Shown here one piece after another: positions 38,084 through 45,672 of a stretch of 64,000 bases of DNA. The position numbers were made by a program, and so were the translations under genes. How positions within the stretch are numbered: the first letter of the stretch is position 1; the number at the start of each line of letters is the position of its first letter. This DNA comes from Jannaschia helgolandensis (GTDB lineage Bacteria; Pseudomonadota; Alphaproteobacteria; Rhodobacterales; Rhodobacteraceae), in assembly GCF_900109285.1 (NCBI RefSeq), contig NZ_FNZQ01000006.1, positions 124,001-188,000 of the forward strand, given 5' to 3'. Below the pieces are notes generated by a model. It made no database searches and was not told the DNA's origin. It saw nothing but the letters and a program-made list of their open reading frames with translations.

Positions 38084-38959
38084 ATGGCAAATGTCGCGTT
38101 TCTGGGAATGGGTGTGATGGGGGCACCGATGGCGGGCCACCTGGCAAAGGCCGGACACGATGTCTGCGTCTACAACCGCACGTCCGCCAAGGCGGAATCC
38201 TGGGTCGAAGTTCATGAAGGGACATCAGCCGAAACCCCCCGCGCCGCTGCGGCGGGTCGCGACATCGTGATGGCCTGCGTCGGCAATGACGACGATCTGC
38301 GCGGTGTCTGCCTGGGCGACGACGGGGCCTTCGCGGGCATGGCGGAAGGGGCGCTGTTCGTCGATCACACGACCGTATCCGCCGAGGTGACACGCGAATT
38401 GGCGGCGGCGGCGGCCGAGAAGGGCATCGCTTGGGTCGACGCGCCGGTCAGCGGCGGACAGGCGGGCGCGGAGAATGGCCAGCTGGTCATCATGTGCGGC
38501 GGCGCGCAGGACGACTATGATCGGGCCGAGCCGGTAATGGCTGCCTTCGCCAAGGTTTCGCGCAGAATGGGTGACGTGGGTGCGGGCCAATTGACCAAGA
38601 TGGTTAACCAGATCTGCATCGCGGGACTGGTGCAGGGCTTGTCCGAAGCGATGCTGTTCGCGCAGAAGGCCGGACTGGACGGCGAAGCGGTGGTTGATGT
38701 CATTCAGGGCGGTGCCGCCGGATCGTGGCAGATGGTCAACCGCCACAAGACGATGCTGGAGGGCAAGTTCGATCATGGCTTCGCCGTCGACTGGATGCGT
38801 AAGGATTTGCGGATTTGCCTGTCGGAAGCCGAGAACATCGGAGCGCCGTTGCCGGGCACGGCTCTGATCGATCAGTATTACAAGGATGTGCAGGCGATGG
38901 GGGGCGGACGATGGGACACATCGAGCCTGATTGCACGGCTCAAGGCGTTGGGGGCATAG
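38084..38959 (+). CDS. NAD(P)-dependent beta-hydroxyacid dehydrogenase (3-hydroxyisobutyrate dehydrogenase family)
   Basis: 291 residues. Rossmann start VAFLGMGVMGAPMAGHLAKAGH, substrate loop APVSGGQAGAENGQLVIMCGG, catalytic lysine in GAGQLTKMVNQICIAG, and the C-terminal helical domain. Enzymes of this family oxidise 3-hydroxyisobutyrate, tartronate semialdehyde or related acids. The exact substrate cannot be set from sequence. ATG 38084 with GGGAGG upstream; divergent from the acylase. Confidence 0.88.
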   Translation: MANVAFLGMGVMGAPMAGHLAKAGHDVCVYNRTSAKAESWVEVHEGTSAETPRAAAAGRDIVMACVGNDDDLRGVCLGDDGAFAGMAEGALFVDHTTVSAEVTRELAAAAAEKGIAWVDAPVSGGQAGAENGQLVIMCGGAQDDYDRAEPVMAAFAKVSRRMGDVGAGQLTKMVNQICIAGLVQGLSEAMLFAQKAGLDGEAVVDVIQGGAAGSWQMVNRHKTMLEGKFDHGFAVDWMRKDLRICLSEAENIGAPLPGTALIDQYYKDVQAMGGGRWDTSSLIARLKALGA

Positions 38960-39277
38960 GCGGAGGCACGGGCCAGAACCGTACAAGTCTCGATCTCCAG
39001 ACTGTCGAGTAGGCTGCGGACGTCACCGGCGAAACAGCCATGCCAGTCGCCGCTGTGCAACGGCTTGTCGGTGTCGCCAACCCGCCCGGAACAAGGCCGC
39101 GTGCGGCCACCGGGCGCGCGCCTGCCCGTCCGGGCGGCTTGGCGCGGTGCTGCCGTGGTGCGGAACGTGACGGCAGAGGGGTGGAACGGGGATAAAGTGG
39201 GATTCACGGGCGGTGCGGCACCATCACACGGACAGGCGCGCGCCCGGCGTGGGGGCGGATAGGGGCATTGTCAAAAA
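38960..39277. other. interval without a recognisable gene
   Basis: 318 bases between the dehydrogenase stop and a terminator-like hairpin. Short frames exist on both strands but none has a ribosome site or recognisable protein pattern. Together with the truncated gene that follows it looks like an eroded accessory spot. Confidence 0.5.
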
Positions 39278-39297
39278 GGGCGCCCTCCCGGACGCCC
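39278..39297 (-). terminator. terminator left behind the truncated substrate-binding protein gene
   Basis: On the minus strand GGGCG / CGCCC hairpin followed by TTTTT. The sequence from here to the stop of the fragment (39322) resembles the corresponding 3' region at 41154-41198, showing that the duplication included the terminator. Confidence 0.6.
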
Positions 39298-39321
39298 CCT
39301 CCTTCACCGAAGAACCAAGCC

Positions 39322-39545
39322 TCAGTTCAGCGCCTGATCCATAATCATCGACGTCCAAGCCCCCTCGGGCGCTTCCGAAATTACTGGGTCGGAGCCGCCG
39401 GCCAGCAATCTATCGACCGTACGCTGATAATCGGCCTCGTCCAGCGATCCGTCCGACCCGGCGGTCAGCTTGGCGGTTTCGCCCATCATGCGGACTTGGT
39501 GGGCCGCGGTCTCGTCGTTGCCCGGGACGATGGCGGCGGTTTCCC
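39322..39545 (-). pseudogene. C-terminal fragment of an NMT1-type substrate-binding protein gene
   Basis: In this frame the last 60 residues (from AHQVRMMGE to DQALN) match the C-terminus of the intact protein at 41198-42193 at 53 of 60 positions; similarity fades upstream around WETAAIVPGNDET, where a few residues are deleted. No start codon, signal peptide or N-terminal two-thirds remain; the frame runs into the leader of the DUF892 gene. A degraded duplicate left by recombination is the simplest reading. Confidence 0.85.
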
Positions 39546-39637
39546 AGCGAATGGAACGTTTGATCGAGACAGGTGTTGGCCTGCGCGGCACGTGATGCCG
39601 TTCGTAAAACAATTTCATCATCGGAGAGGACGCGACG

Positions 39638-40144
39638 ATGGCCAAGGTCAAGACACTTGAAGATCTGTTTCTCGATACGTTGAAGGATATCTACTATGCC
39701 GAACGCAAGATCCTGAAGGCTCTGCCCAAGATGAAACGCGCGGCGACCAACGAGAAGTTGGCCGCGGCGTTCGACAAGCACCTTGGCGAAACGGAAGAAC
39801 AGATCGAACGCCTTCAGAAGGTTTTCGAAATCCTCGGCAAGCCCGCGCGTGGCAAGACATGCGATGCAATCGAGGGGATCATCTCGGAGGCCGAAGAAAT
39901 CATCGAAGAGTTCAAGGGCAGTCCGGCCTTGGATGCGGGCCTGATCTCGTCCGCTCAAGCCGTCGAGCACTATGAGATTACGCGCTACGGGACCCTTCAC
40001 CGTTGGGCGAAGGAACTGAACATGGGTGATGCGGCAAAACTGCTGGATGAAACGTTGCAGCAGGAATGGAAGACCGACGCCGATCTGACCAAACTTGCGG
40101 ACAAGACGGTCAACGATGCAGCGAAATCGCCCGTTGGAGCCTGA
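39638..40144 (+). CDS. DUF892 (YciE/YciF-type) ferritin-like protein
   Basis: 168 residues, mostly helical. Typical: KTLEDLFLDTLKDIYYAERKILKALPKM, then Glu/His positions of a ferritin-like four-helix bundle (FDKHLGETEEQIERL, AQAVEHYEITRYGTLHRWA). Family members are stress-induced and bind a di-iron or similar centre. Start has GGAGAGGA upstream. It lies between the truncated and intact copies of the binding-protein gene. Confidence 0.9.
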   Translation: MAKVKTLEDLFLDTLKDIYYAERKILKALPKMKRAATNEKLAAAFDKHLGETEEQIERLQKVFEILGKPARGKTCDAIEGIISEAEEIIEEFKGSPALDAGLISSAQAVEHYEITRYGTLHRWAKELNMGDAAKLLDETLQQEWKTDADLTKLADKTVNDAAKSPVGA

Positions 40145-40206
40145 GGCCTGAGATCGTCTTTCAACTATGGGAGAGGCGATGACGTCAGGTTCACCCCCCG
40201 AAGCGG

Positions 40207-40234
40207 AAAAATGGCACCCGGCGGTGCCATTTTT
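40207..40234. terminator. bidirectional rho-independent terminator
   Basis: AAAAATGGCACC / GGTGCCATTTTT with a CGGC loop; A and T tracts flank the GC core, so it can stop transcripts from both the DUF892 gene (plus) and the DUF421 gene (minus), whose stops face each other here. Confidence 0.93.
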
Positions 40235-40256
40235 TGGCTGTGAGCCGGATTTGCAG

Positions 40257-40973
40257 TCAAGAGCCGTACTGTTCAGCCAGCACGGCATGTGTCCAGGTCT
40301 TGTTGCCGCAACGGGGGCATGCAGTCAGTGTCCTGCCGGAGTCTTGTATGACCGTGCCGCATTTGCAGCAGGCCGCCCCTGTTCCGGTAACGACCGTGCC
40401 GGGGCCGAATTTTTCCGGAGGACATACACTCCATGCGGGTTCGATCGGCAGTCCGGGGCGTGGGGGCCTGGCGCGAAAGGTGCTTAACCGTCCGGAGGAC
40501 TCGAGATATGCCTGCCGCACGGCGCCAAGGTTGACATAGCCCTGCTCGCGCAGACCCTCGAAGAGTTCGCTTTTGCCGAGTTTGCTTTTACGCAGGGTCT
40601 CCATATTGATCACGCCATCGCTGACTACCTCTGACGTTACGCCGTCGATGATTTCTTCTATCGGCTTGTATTGAAATATCAGAACATCGAGGAACTTGTT
40701 TATGAGCACCACGATGGTGATGACCAGCATGGCGTGCAGTATCGGCACCTCCGGGTAGAACATCGCATCGCCCACCGCTGAGCCCAGCGCGATGACAAGC
40801 AGGAATTCGACTACCGACATCTGCGCGATGCCTCGCCCGCCGACCCAGCGGATCAGAAGAAGGGCATAGGCGTAGATCACGAAAGTTCGGAATACGATCT
40901 CAAGGTAGAACAGCGCCGGATCTGTCCCGAAGAACATACGCATCAAATCGAATGGAACGATTGGATCTTCCAT
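40257..40973 (-). CDS. DUF421 (YetF-like) membrane protein with C-terminal zinc ribbon
   Basis: 238 residues. Three N-terminal membrane helices (YLEIVFRTFVIYAYALLLIRW, VVEFLLVIALGSAVGDAM, ILHAMLVITIVVLINKFLDVL) precede the DUF421/YetF cytoplasmic domain (IEEIIDGVTSEVVSDGVINMETLRKSKLG with ELFEGLREQGY). Beyond the usual end there is an extra module, ACCKCGTVIQ...CPRCGNKTW, with two CxxC pairs typical of a zinc ribbon. Function of the family is unknown. Divergent from the upstream substrate-binding gene's terminator region. Confidence 0.85.
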   Translation of the reverse strand: MEDPIVPFDLMRMFFGTDPALFYLEIVFRTFVIYAYALLLIRWVGGRGIAQMSVVEFLLVIALGSAVGDAMFYPEVPILHAMLVITIVVLINKFLDVLIFQYKPIEEIIDGVTSEVVSDGVINMETLRKSKLGKSELFEGLREQGYVNLGAVRQAYLESSGRLSTFRARPPRPGLPIEPAWSVCPPEKFGPGTVVTGTGAACCKCGTVIQDSGRTLTACPRCGNKTWTHAVLAEQYGS

Positions 40974-41153
40974 GGCGTGGTGTCCTCAGGGGTCGCTTCG
41001 ATGGAACAACTATCGGTGTTGGTTGTGATTTTGCCGGCCCTCGGACGGAACCCTTGCTTTCGGCTTTTTGTTCCTTTCATGCGTTTGCCCTGATCCACTG
41101 GAGCCGGAGATCGGCCGTCATCGAATTAGCCGCGCATATCCGCCGAACGGAAA

Positions 41154-41175
41154 GGGGCGCCCCGCGAGACGCCCC
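41154..41175 (-). terminator. terminator of the pyrimidine-cluster ABC transporter operon
   Basis: GGGGCG / CGCCCC stem with CCCCGCGAGA between on the plus strand; the minus strand continues CCCTTTCC. It lies 22 bases after the substrate-binding protein stop. The T run is short, so strength is uncertain. Confidence 0.55.
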
Positions 41176-41197
41176 CTCCTTCACCAAACACCAAGCC

Positions 41198-42193
41198 TCA
41201 GTTCAGCGCCTGATCCGTAATCACCGACGTCCAGGCCCCTTCCGGCGCTTTCGAGATCACCGGATCGGACCCGCCTGCCAGCAGGGTATCGACCGTGCGC
41301 TGGTAGTCGGCCTCGTCCAATGCGCCGTTCGAGCCCGCCGTCAGCTTGGCGATTTCGCCCATCATGCGAACCTGATGCGCCTCGGTCTGGGCGCCGGTTT
41401 CGTCATTTTCCAGAACGATCTCGGCGGCCTCCTGCGGGTTCTCCTCGGCGTATTTCCAGCCTTTCATCGAGGCGCGGACGAAGCGGGTCATCTTGTCGAC
41501 GAAGACCTCGTCTTCCAGGTTGTCTTCCAGAACCCAGATGCCGTCTTCCAGCGTGGCGACGCCCATGTCCTCGTATTTGAAGGTGACGAGTTCATCCTCG
41601 GACACGCCCGCGTCGAGCACCTGGCCGTATTCGTTGTAGGTCATGGTCGAGATGCAGTCGGCCTGACGTTGCAGCAGGGGATCGACGTTGAAGCCCTGTT
41701 TCAGGACGGTCACGCCGTCGTCGCCGCCGTCGGTCGGGATGCCCTCCTGCGACATCCACGACAGGAACGGGTATTCGTTGCCGAAGAACCAGACGCCGAT
41801 GGTCTTGCCGATGAAGTCCTGCGGGCCGGTGATGCCGGTGTCCTTCCAGCAGGTCAGCATCAGGCCGGAGGTCTTGAAGGGCTGCGCGATGTTGACGACG
41901 GGCAGGCCCTTTTCGCGCGCCGACAGGGCCGAGGGCATCCAGTTGAGCATGGCGTCCGCGCCGCCGCCCGCGAGGACCTGCGGCGGGGCGATGTCGGGGC
42001 CGCCGGGCTGAATCGTGACGTCGAGGTTTTCTTCGTCGTAGAAGCCCTTGTCCTTGGCGACGTAATATCCGGCGAACTGCGCCTGCGTGACCCACTGCAA
42101 TTGCAGGGTTACCGAGTTCGCGTGCGCATCGGCGAAGGCCGGGGCGGTCAGGCCTGCGACGGCAAGTCCTGCGGAAGCTATCAGATGTTTCAT
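41198..42193 (-). CDS. ABC transporter substrate-binding protein, NMT1/THI5-like
   Basis: 331 residues with a signal peptide (MKHLIASAGLAVAGLTAPAFADA). The mature part fits the NMT1/THI5-like fold: LQLQWVTQAQFAGYYVAKDKGFYDEENLDV, GGGADAMLNWMPSALSAREKGLPVV, FIGKTIGVWFFGNEYP. Such proteins bind pyrimidine-like ligands. As part of an operon inside the pyrimidine-degradation cluster it probably binds uracil, thymine or a dihydro-derivative; this is inference. Last gene of the operon ATPase, small protein, two permeases, binding protein. Confidence 0.9.
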   Translation of the reverse strand: MKHLIASAGLAVAGLTAPAFADAHANSVTLQLQWVTQAQFAGYYVAKDKGFYDEENLDVTIQPGGPDIAPPQVLAGGGADAMLNWMPSALSAREKGLPVVNIAQPFKTSGLMLTCWKDTGITGPQDFIGKTIGVWFFGNEYPFLSWMSQEGIPTDGGDDGVTVLKQGFNVDPLLQRQADCISTMTYNEYGQVLDAGVSEDELVTFKYEDMGVATLEDGIWVLEDNLEDEVFVDKMTRFVRASMKGWKYAEENPQEAAEIVLENDETGAQTEAHQVRMMGEIAKLTAGSNGALDEADYQRTVDTLLAGGSDPVISKAPEGAWTSVITDQALN

Positions 42194-42251
42194 GTCTCTC
42201 TCTCTGCTGTTGTGCGGACGGGTTGGACCGTGCGCTTGTCAGGGGCGGATG

Positions 42252-43178
42252 TCATCCCCGCCCTCTTTGTGAAGGATGCCAGAACGTCAGGCGTTTTTCC
42301 AACATGGCGATGGCCCCGTACCAGAGGCTTCCGGTCACGGCGGCAACGACGATTGCGGCCCAGACGACCGGCAGGTTCAGGCGTCCGACCTCTGTCGAGA
42401 TGCGAAAGCCCAGGCCGAAGGTGGGACTGCCGAAAAATTCGGCGACGATGGCCCCGATGAGGGCAAGCGTGGTGGCGATTTTCAGGCCGTTGAACACGAA
42501 GGGCAGGGCGGAGGGCGCGCGGAGGTAACGCAGGTCCTGTCCCGCGGAGGCGCCGTAGGTGCGCATCAGGTCGCGCTGCATGGATGTCGTGTCGGCAAGC
42601 CCCGCGACGGTGTTCACGAGCACCGGGAAGAAGACCATGACGACGACGACGGCGGCCTTGCTTTCCCAGCCGAAGCCGAACCACATCACAAGGATGGGCG
42701 CGGTGCCGACGATCGGCAGGGCCGCGACGAAGTTTCCGACCGGGAGAAGGCCACGGCGCAGGAAATCGGAGCGCGCCACCAGAAGGGCCGTGGCGATGCC
42801 GGCGGTGCTGCCTATCAGCCAGCCGCCGAGTGCGCCTTTGAGCACGGTCTGGACGAAATCGGCCCGGAGCATGTTGGTATTTTCGGCAAGCGCCACGGCG
42901 ATCTGTGTCGGGGCGGGCAGAATGACGCCGGGCACGTTGAACAGCCGGACGGTCAGTTCCCACAAGATCAGGAGCGTCAGGCCAAACAGAACAGGCGCGG
43001 CCCATGTGCCCGCCGTCGTCCGTGCCACGCCGACGTTGACCGCCCAGAGTGCCAGCCAGACCGCGAGCACAAGCGCCAGTTGCCATCCCACAAGGAACGC
43101 GACGCCGATCAGGACAAACCCGCCGAGGGCCAGACCCCACGGGGCCAGTCGAGCGGGCCTGTGCGCGGCGACAGTCAT
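42252..43178 (-). CDS. ABC transporter permease (second), NMT1-type pyrimidine importer
   Basis: 308 residues. The N-terminus has extra hydrophobic helices (LALGGFVLIGVAFLVGWQLALVLAVWLALW) before the BPD permease core (LFGLTLLILWELTVRLFNVPGVILPAPTQI, EAA-type loop DLMRTYGASAGQDLRYLRAPSALPFVFNGLK). ATG 43178 overlaps the stop of the first permease (ATGA). The frame continues upstream through that gene, but only the downstream ATG gives a normal permease. Confidence 0.9.
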   Translation of the reverse strand: MTVAAHRPARLAPWGLALGGFVLIGVAFLVGWQLALVLAVWLALWAVNVGVARTTAGTWAAPVLFGLTLLILWELTVRLFNVPGVILPAPTQIAVALAENTNMLRADFVQTVLKGALGGWLIGSTAGIATALLVARSDFLRRGLLPVGNFVAALPIVGTAPILVMWFGFGWESKAAVVVVMVFFPVLVNTVAGLADTTSMQRDLMRTYGASAGQDLRYLRAPSALPFVFNGLKIATTLALIGAIVAEFFGSPTFGLGFRISTEVGRLNLPVVWAAIVVAAVTGSLWYGAIAMLEKRLTFWHPSQRGRG

Positions 43179-44170
43179 GACAAGCCCATGCGTTTCAGGG
43201 TCACGCGCTGCGCCAGCCCGATGGCCGCCACCAGTGCCGCAGCGACGATGGCCGCACCGAACAGAGCCGACCAGATCTGCACCGTCTGGCCGTAGTAGCT
43301 GCCCGCCAGAAGCCGCGCGCCGAGGCCCGACACGGCGCCGGTCGGAAATTCGCCCACGATGGCGCCGACGAGCGCGGCGGCAACCGCGATCTTCAGCGAG
43401 GTGAACAGATAGGGCAGCGACGTCGGCAGGCGCAGTGACAGCAGGGTGCGGGTGGCCGAGGCATTCCATGTCCGCATCAGGTCGAGGTCCGAGGGGCTGG
43501 GCGCGCGCAACCCCTTCACCATGCCGACCGTGACCGGGAAGAACGACAGATAGGCCGAGATGATCGCCTTGGGCAGCACCCCCTGCACGCCGATGGAATT
43601 GAGCACCACGATAATCATCGGCGCGATGGCGAGGATCGGGATGGTCTGCGACGCGATGGCCCAGGGCATGACGCTGAGGTCCATGAGACGCGAATGCACG
43701 ATGCCCACGGCCAGCGCGATACCGGCCAGCGATCCGATCACGAAACCCAAGAGCGTGGGGGCCAGCGTGATGCCCGCGTGGCGCACGAGGCTGCGTTTGG
43801 AGGTGACGTTCTGGTTGACCGTGCTGTCCCACAATTCCGCCAGCACCTGATGCGGCGAAGGCAGGCGGGGTCGGTCCTGCGCAAAGGCGCGGGCCACGGC
43901 CTGGGATGGTTCGGCCAGCGTCAGGGCGAAGCCGCTCATGTTGCGCCGCTCGGACGCGGTGGCAGGGGTCAGGACGATGCCCTCGCGTTCGGCCAGCATC
44001 AGGCTGTTCTGCGCGTTCATCGGTATGGCGGCCAGATACCAGAGTGCAATCAGCGCGGCGACGACGGCAAGAACGGGGCCAAGCCGATGGTGCATCCCGC
44101 GCATGGCCAGCGCGACCCTGCCGGACCGCCCGATGCCCGCGCCGGGGGCAGAGATCTGCGTATCCGTCAC
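43175..44170 (-). CDS. ABC transporter permease (first), NMT1-type pyrimidine importer
   Basis: 331 residues. After a basic N-terminus comes LGPVLAVVAALIALWYLAAIPM, a long periplasmic segment with LPSPHQVLAELWDSTVN, then the BPD permease core with SLAGIALAVGIVHSRLMDLSVMPWA and the EAA loop DLMRTWNASATRTLLSLRLPTSLPYLFTSLK. GTG start at 44170 overlapping the stop of the 59-residue protein (GTGA). Pairs with the permease at 42252-43178 to form a heterodimeric channel. Confidence 0.9.
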   Translation of the reverse strand: MTDTQISAPGAGIGRSGRVALAMRGMHHRLGPVLAVVAALIALWYLAAIPMNAQNSLMLAEREGIVLTPATASERRNMSGFALTLAEPSQAVARAFAQDRPRLPSPHQVLAELWDSTVNQNVTSKRSLVRHAGITLAPTLLGFVIGSLAGIALAVGIVHSRLMDLSVMPWAIASQTIPILAIAPMIIVVLNSIGVQGVLPKAIISAYLSFFPVTVGMVKGLRAPSPSDLDLMRTWNASATRTLLSLRLPTSLPYLFTSLKIAVAAALVGAIVGEFPTGAVSGLGARLLAGSYYGQTVQIWSALFGAAIVAAALVAAIGLAQRVTLKRMGLS

Positions 44171-44346
44171 GATCTGGCCCGCCAGCGCCGCAAGATGCGC
44201 CAGGCCGAGGTGGCGATCACGAACAGGGCCACGGCGCTGACCACCCGCCGCGCGGGAATGTCATCGAAATTGCCCGAGAACAGGAACCAGAGCGAGATCG
44301 CGATGACGATGATGTCCGCGATGGTCTGCCAGGTGTCGCGGGTCAT
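44167..44346 (-). CDS. 59-residue membrane protein coupled to the ABC importer genes
   Basis: Starts inside the stop of the ATPase gene (ATGA) and ends inside the start of the first permease (GTGA). Two hydrophobic segments, TIADIIVIAISLWFLFSG and VVSAVALFVIATSAW, with a basic tail ILRRWRARS. Too short for a permease; perhaps an accessory subunit. Coupling on both sides strongly supports that it is translated. Confidence 0.75.
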   Translation of the reverse strand: MTRDTWQTIADIIVIAISLWFLFSGNFDDIPARRVVSAVALFVIATSAWRILRRWRARS

Positions 44347-45122
44347 GCGACCTCCATCCCTTCGCGCAGGCCTTCGCGGACGCGGTGGGCGATGGCGAGG
44401 AATTCGGGCGTGTCGCGGATATCGAGGGGTCGGTCGTGGGGCAGGGGGCTGTCGATGATGTCGGTGATGCGGCCGGGGCGCGGGGACATGACGACGATTT
44501 TCGTGCTCAGGTAGACGGCTTCGGGGATCGAGTGGGTGACGAAGAGCGTTGTCTTGTTGGTGCGCTTCCACAGGGCGAGGAGTTCTTCGTTCAGGCGGTC
44601 GCGGACGATTTCATCCAGCGCGCCGAACGGTTCGTCCATCAGCAGGACCTTGGCATCGAAAGCCAGCGCGCGGGCAATCGAGGCGCGCTGCTGCATCCCG
44701 CCCGACAGTTGCCACGGGTATTTGTTGGCAAACTTGTCCAGTTCGACCAGTTCGAGGACATCTTGGGTGCGCTTGGTGCGGTCCGACTTGGAGTAACCCA
44801 TGATTTCCAGCGGCAGGGAGATGTTCCTGCCGATGGTCCGCCACGGGTAGAGGCCCGCGGCCTGAAACACGTATCCGTAAGCGCGCGCTTTCCGTGCCTC
44901 GTCGGGGGTCATGCCGTTGACGGTGAGGGTGCCGCCGGTGGGGGTCTCGAGGGCGGCGACGCAGCGCAGGAAGGTCGTCTTGCCGCAGCCCGAGGGGCCG
45001 ATGAAGGAGACGAACTCGCCCTCGTTTATGTCCAGCGAGATGTCGGAGAGCGCGTGAACGGGACCGTCGGGGGACGGGAAGGTGAGGTCCAAACCCGCGG
45101 CATTAATCACGTCATCTGGCAT
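44343..45122 (-). CDS. ABC transporter ATP-binding protein, NMT1/SsuB/TauB type
   Basis: 259 residues. Walker A GPSGCGKTT, Q-loop YVFQAAGLYPWRTI, signature LSGGMQQRASIARAL, Walker B VLLMDEPFGALDE, H-loop FVTHSIPEAVYL. This is the nitrate/sulfonate/pyrimidine ATPase subtype. First gene of the five-gene importer operon; start MPDDVINAAG at 45122. Confidence 0.93.
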   Translation of the reverse strand: MPDDVINAAGLDLTFPSPDGPVHALSDISLDINEGEFVSFIGPSGCGKTTFLRCVAALETPTGGTLTVNGMTPDEARKARAYGYVFQAAGLYPWRTIGRNISLPLEIMGYSKSDRTKRTQDVLELVELDKFANKYPWQLSGGMQQRASIARALAFDAKVLLMDEPFGALDEIVRDRLNEELLALWKRTNKTTLFVTHSIPEAVYLSTKIVVMSPRPGRITDIIDSPLPHDRPLDIRDTPEFLAIAHRVREGLREGMEVA

Positions 45123-45348
45123 CCGGCCTCCATTGACTAAGCCCTGCAACTACAATGGCGATCCCGCCACCACTCGCAACCTGAATTGCCAGTAGCTCTT
45201 TGGGCCCGCTGAAAGTCATAAAGTCGGCAGGAAGTGCGCATTCACGGTTCAACATTAGGCAGCCGGAACAGGATGATAGGAAGGAACAGTCTCATTATTT
45301 GGGCTGTTCATCTTGCAAATCTCCTGACTGATGCGGCACGGTCCAAAC

Positions 45349-45672
45349 ATGGCAAAGGGAACTTATTTGGGCGGCTCCACCATTATAAGGTGCAGACCGG
45401 TATTGAGTGGCTTCAAAACTAAGCACGCGTGGTCTCATGATGACGCGGGTCTGAAGAAGAAAGCGCGTCGGAAGAAGAAGGCCAAGGCGCAGTCTTCTGT
45501 GGGGCGAGCCTTTCTTTCCGACGAAGAGAAGGCGCAGACAAAGAACAAGATAAGACAGTCTCGCATGGAATCGCGACGCCGGACGGCGTCGGCTGAAGCG
45601 CGGAAGAACGCACAGTACGAAATGACTCGTGCCAGTTTAAGAGCATGGGCTGCAAAGCTCCGCGAACCCTAA
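45349..45672 (+). CDS. small, very basic hypothetical protein
   Basis: 107 residues from ATG 45349. Starts MAKGTYLGGSTII, followed by a Lys/Arg-rich middle (DAGLKKKARRKKKAKAQSS) and a charged helical end (RASLRAWAAKLREP). The composition suggests nucleic-acid binding, but no family is recognised. No clear ribosome site. Lower GC than its neighbours, and the only plus-strand gene inside the pyrimidine cluster; its stop overlaps the hydA stop. May be a recent arrival. Confidence 0.5.
   Translation: MAKGTYLGGSTIIRCRPVLSGFKTKHAWSHDDAGLKKKARRKKKAKAQSSVGRAFLSDEEKAQTKNKIRQSRMESRRRTASAEARKNAQYEMTRASLRAWAAKLREP

Noticed and set aside
38960-39262. Short open frames between the dehydrogenase and the truncated gene
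   Set aside because: No Shine-Dalgarno, no recognisable motif, and strongly biased Arg/Pro/Gly composition typical of shadow frames.
41450-43832. Long open frames overlapping the ABC permeases and binding protein on both strands
   Set aside because: High-GC third positions keep shadow frames open; the products are Arg/His/Pro-rich without motifs, whereas the minus-strand frames give clear permease and binding-protein families.
45234-45422. 62-codon plus-strand frame ahead of the basic protein
   Set aside because: Overlaps the better-supported frame from 45349 in another phase, has no ribosome site and no family resemblance.
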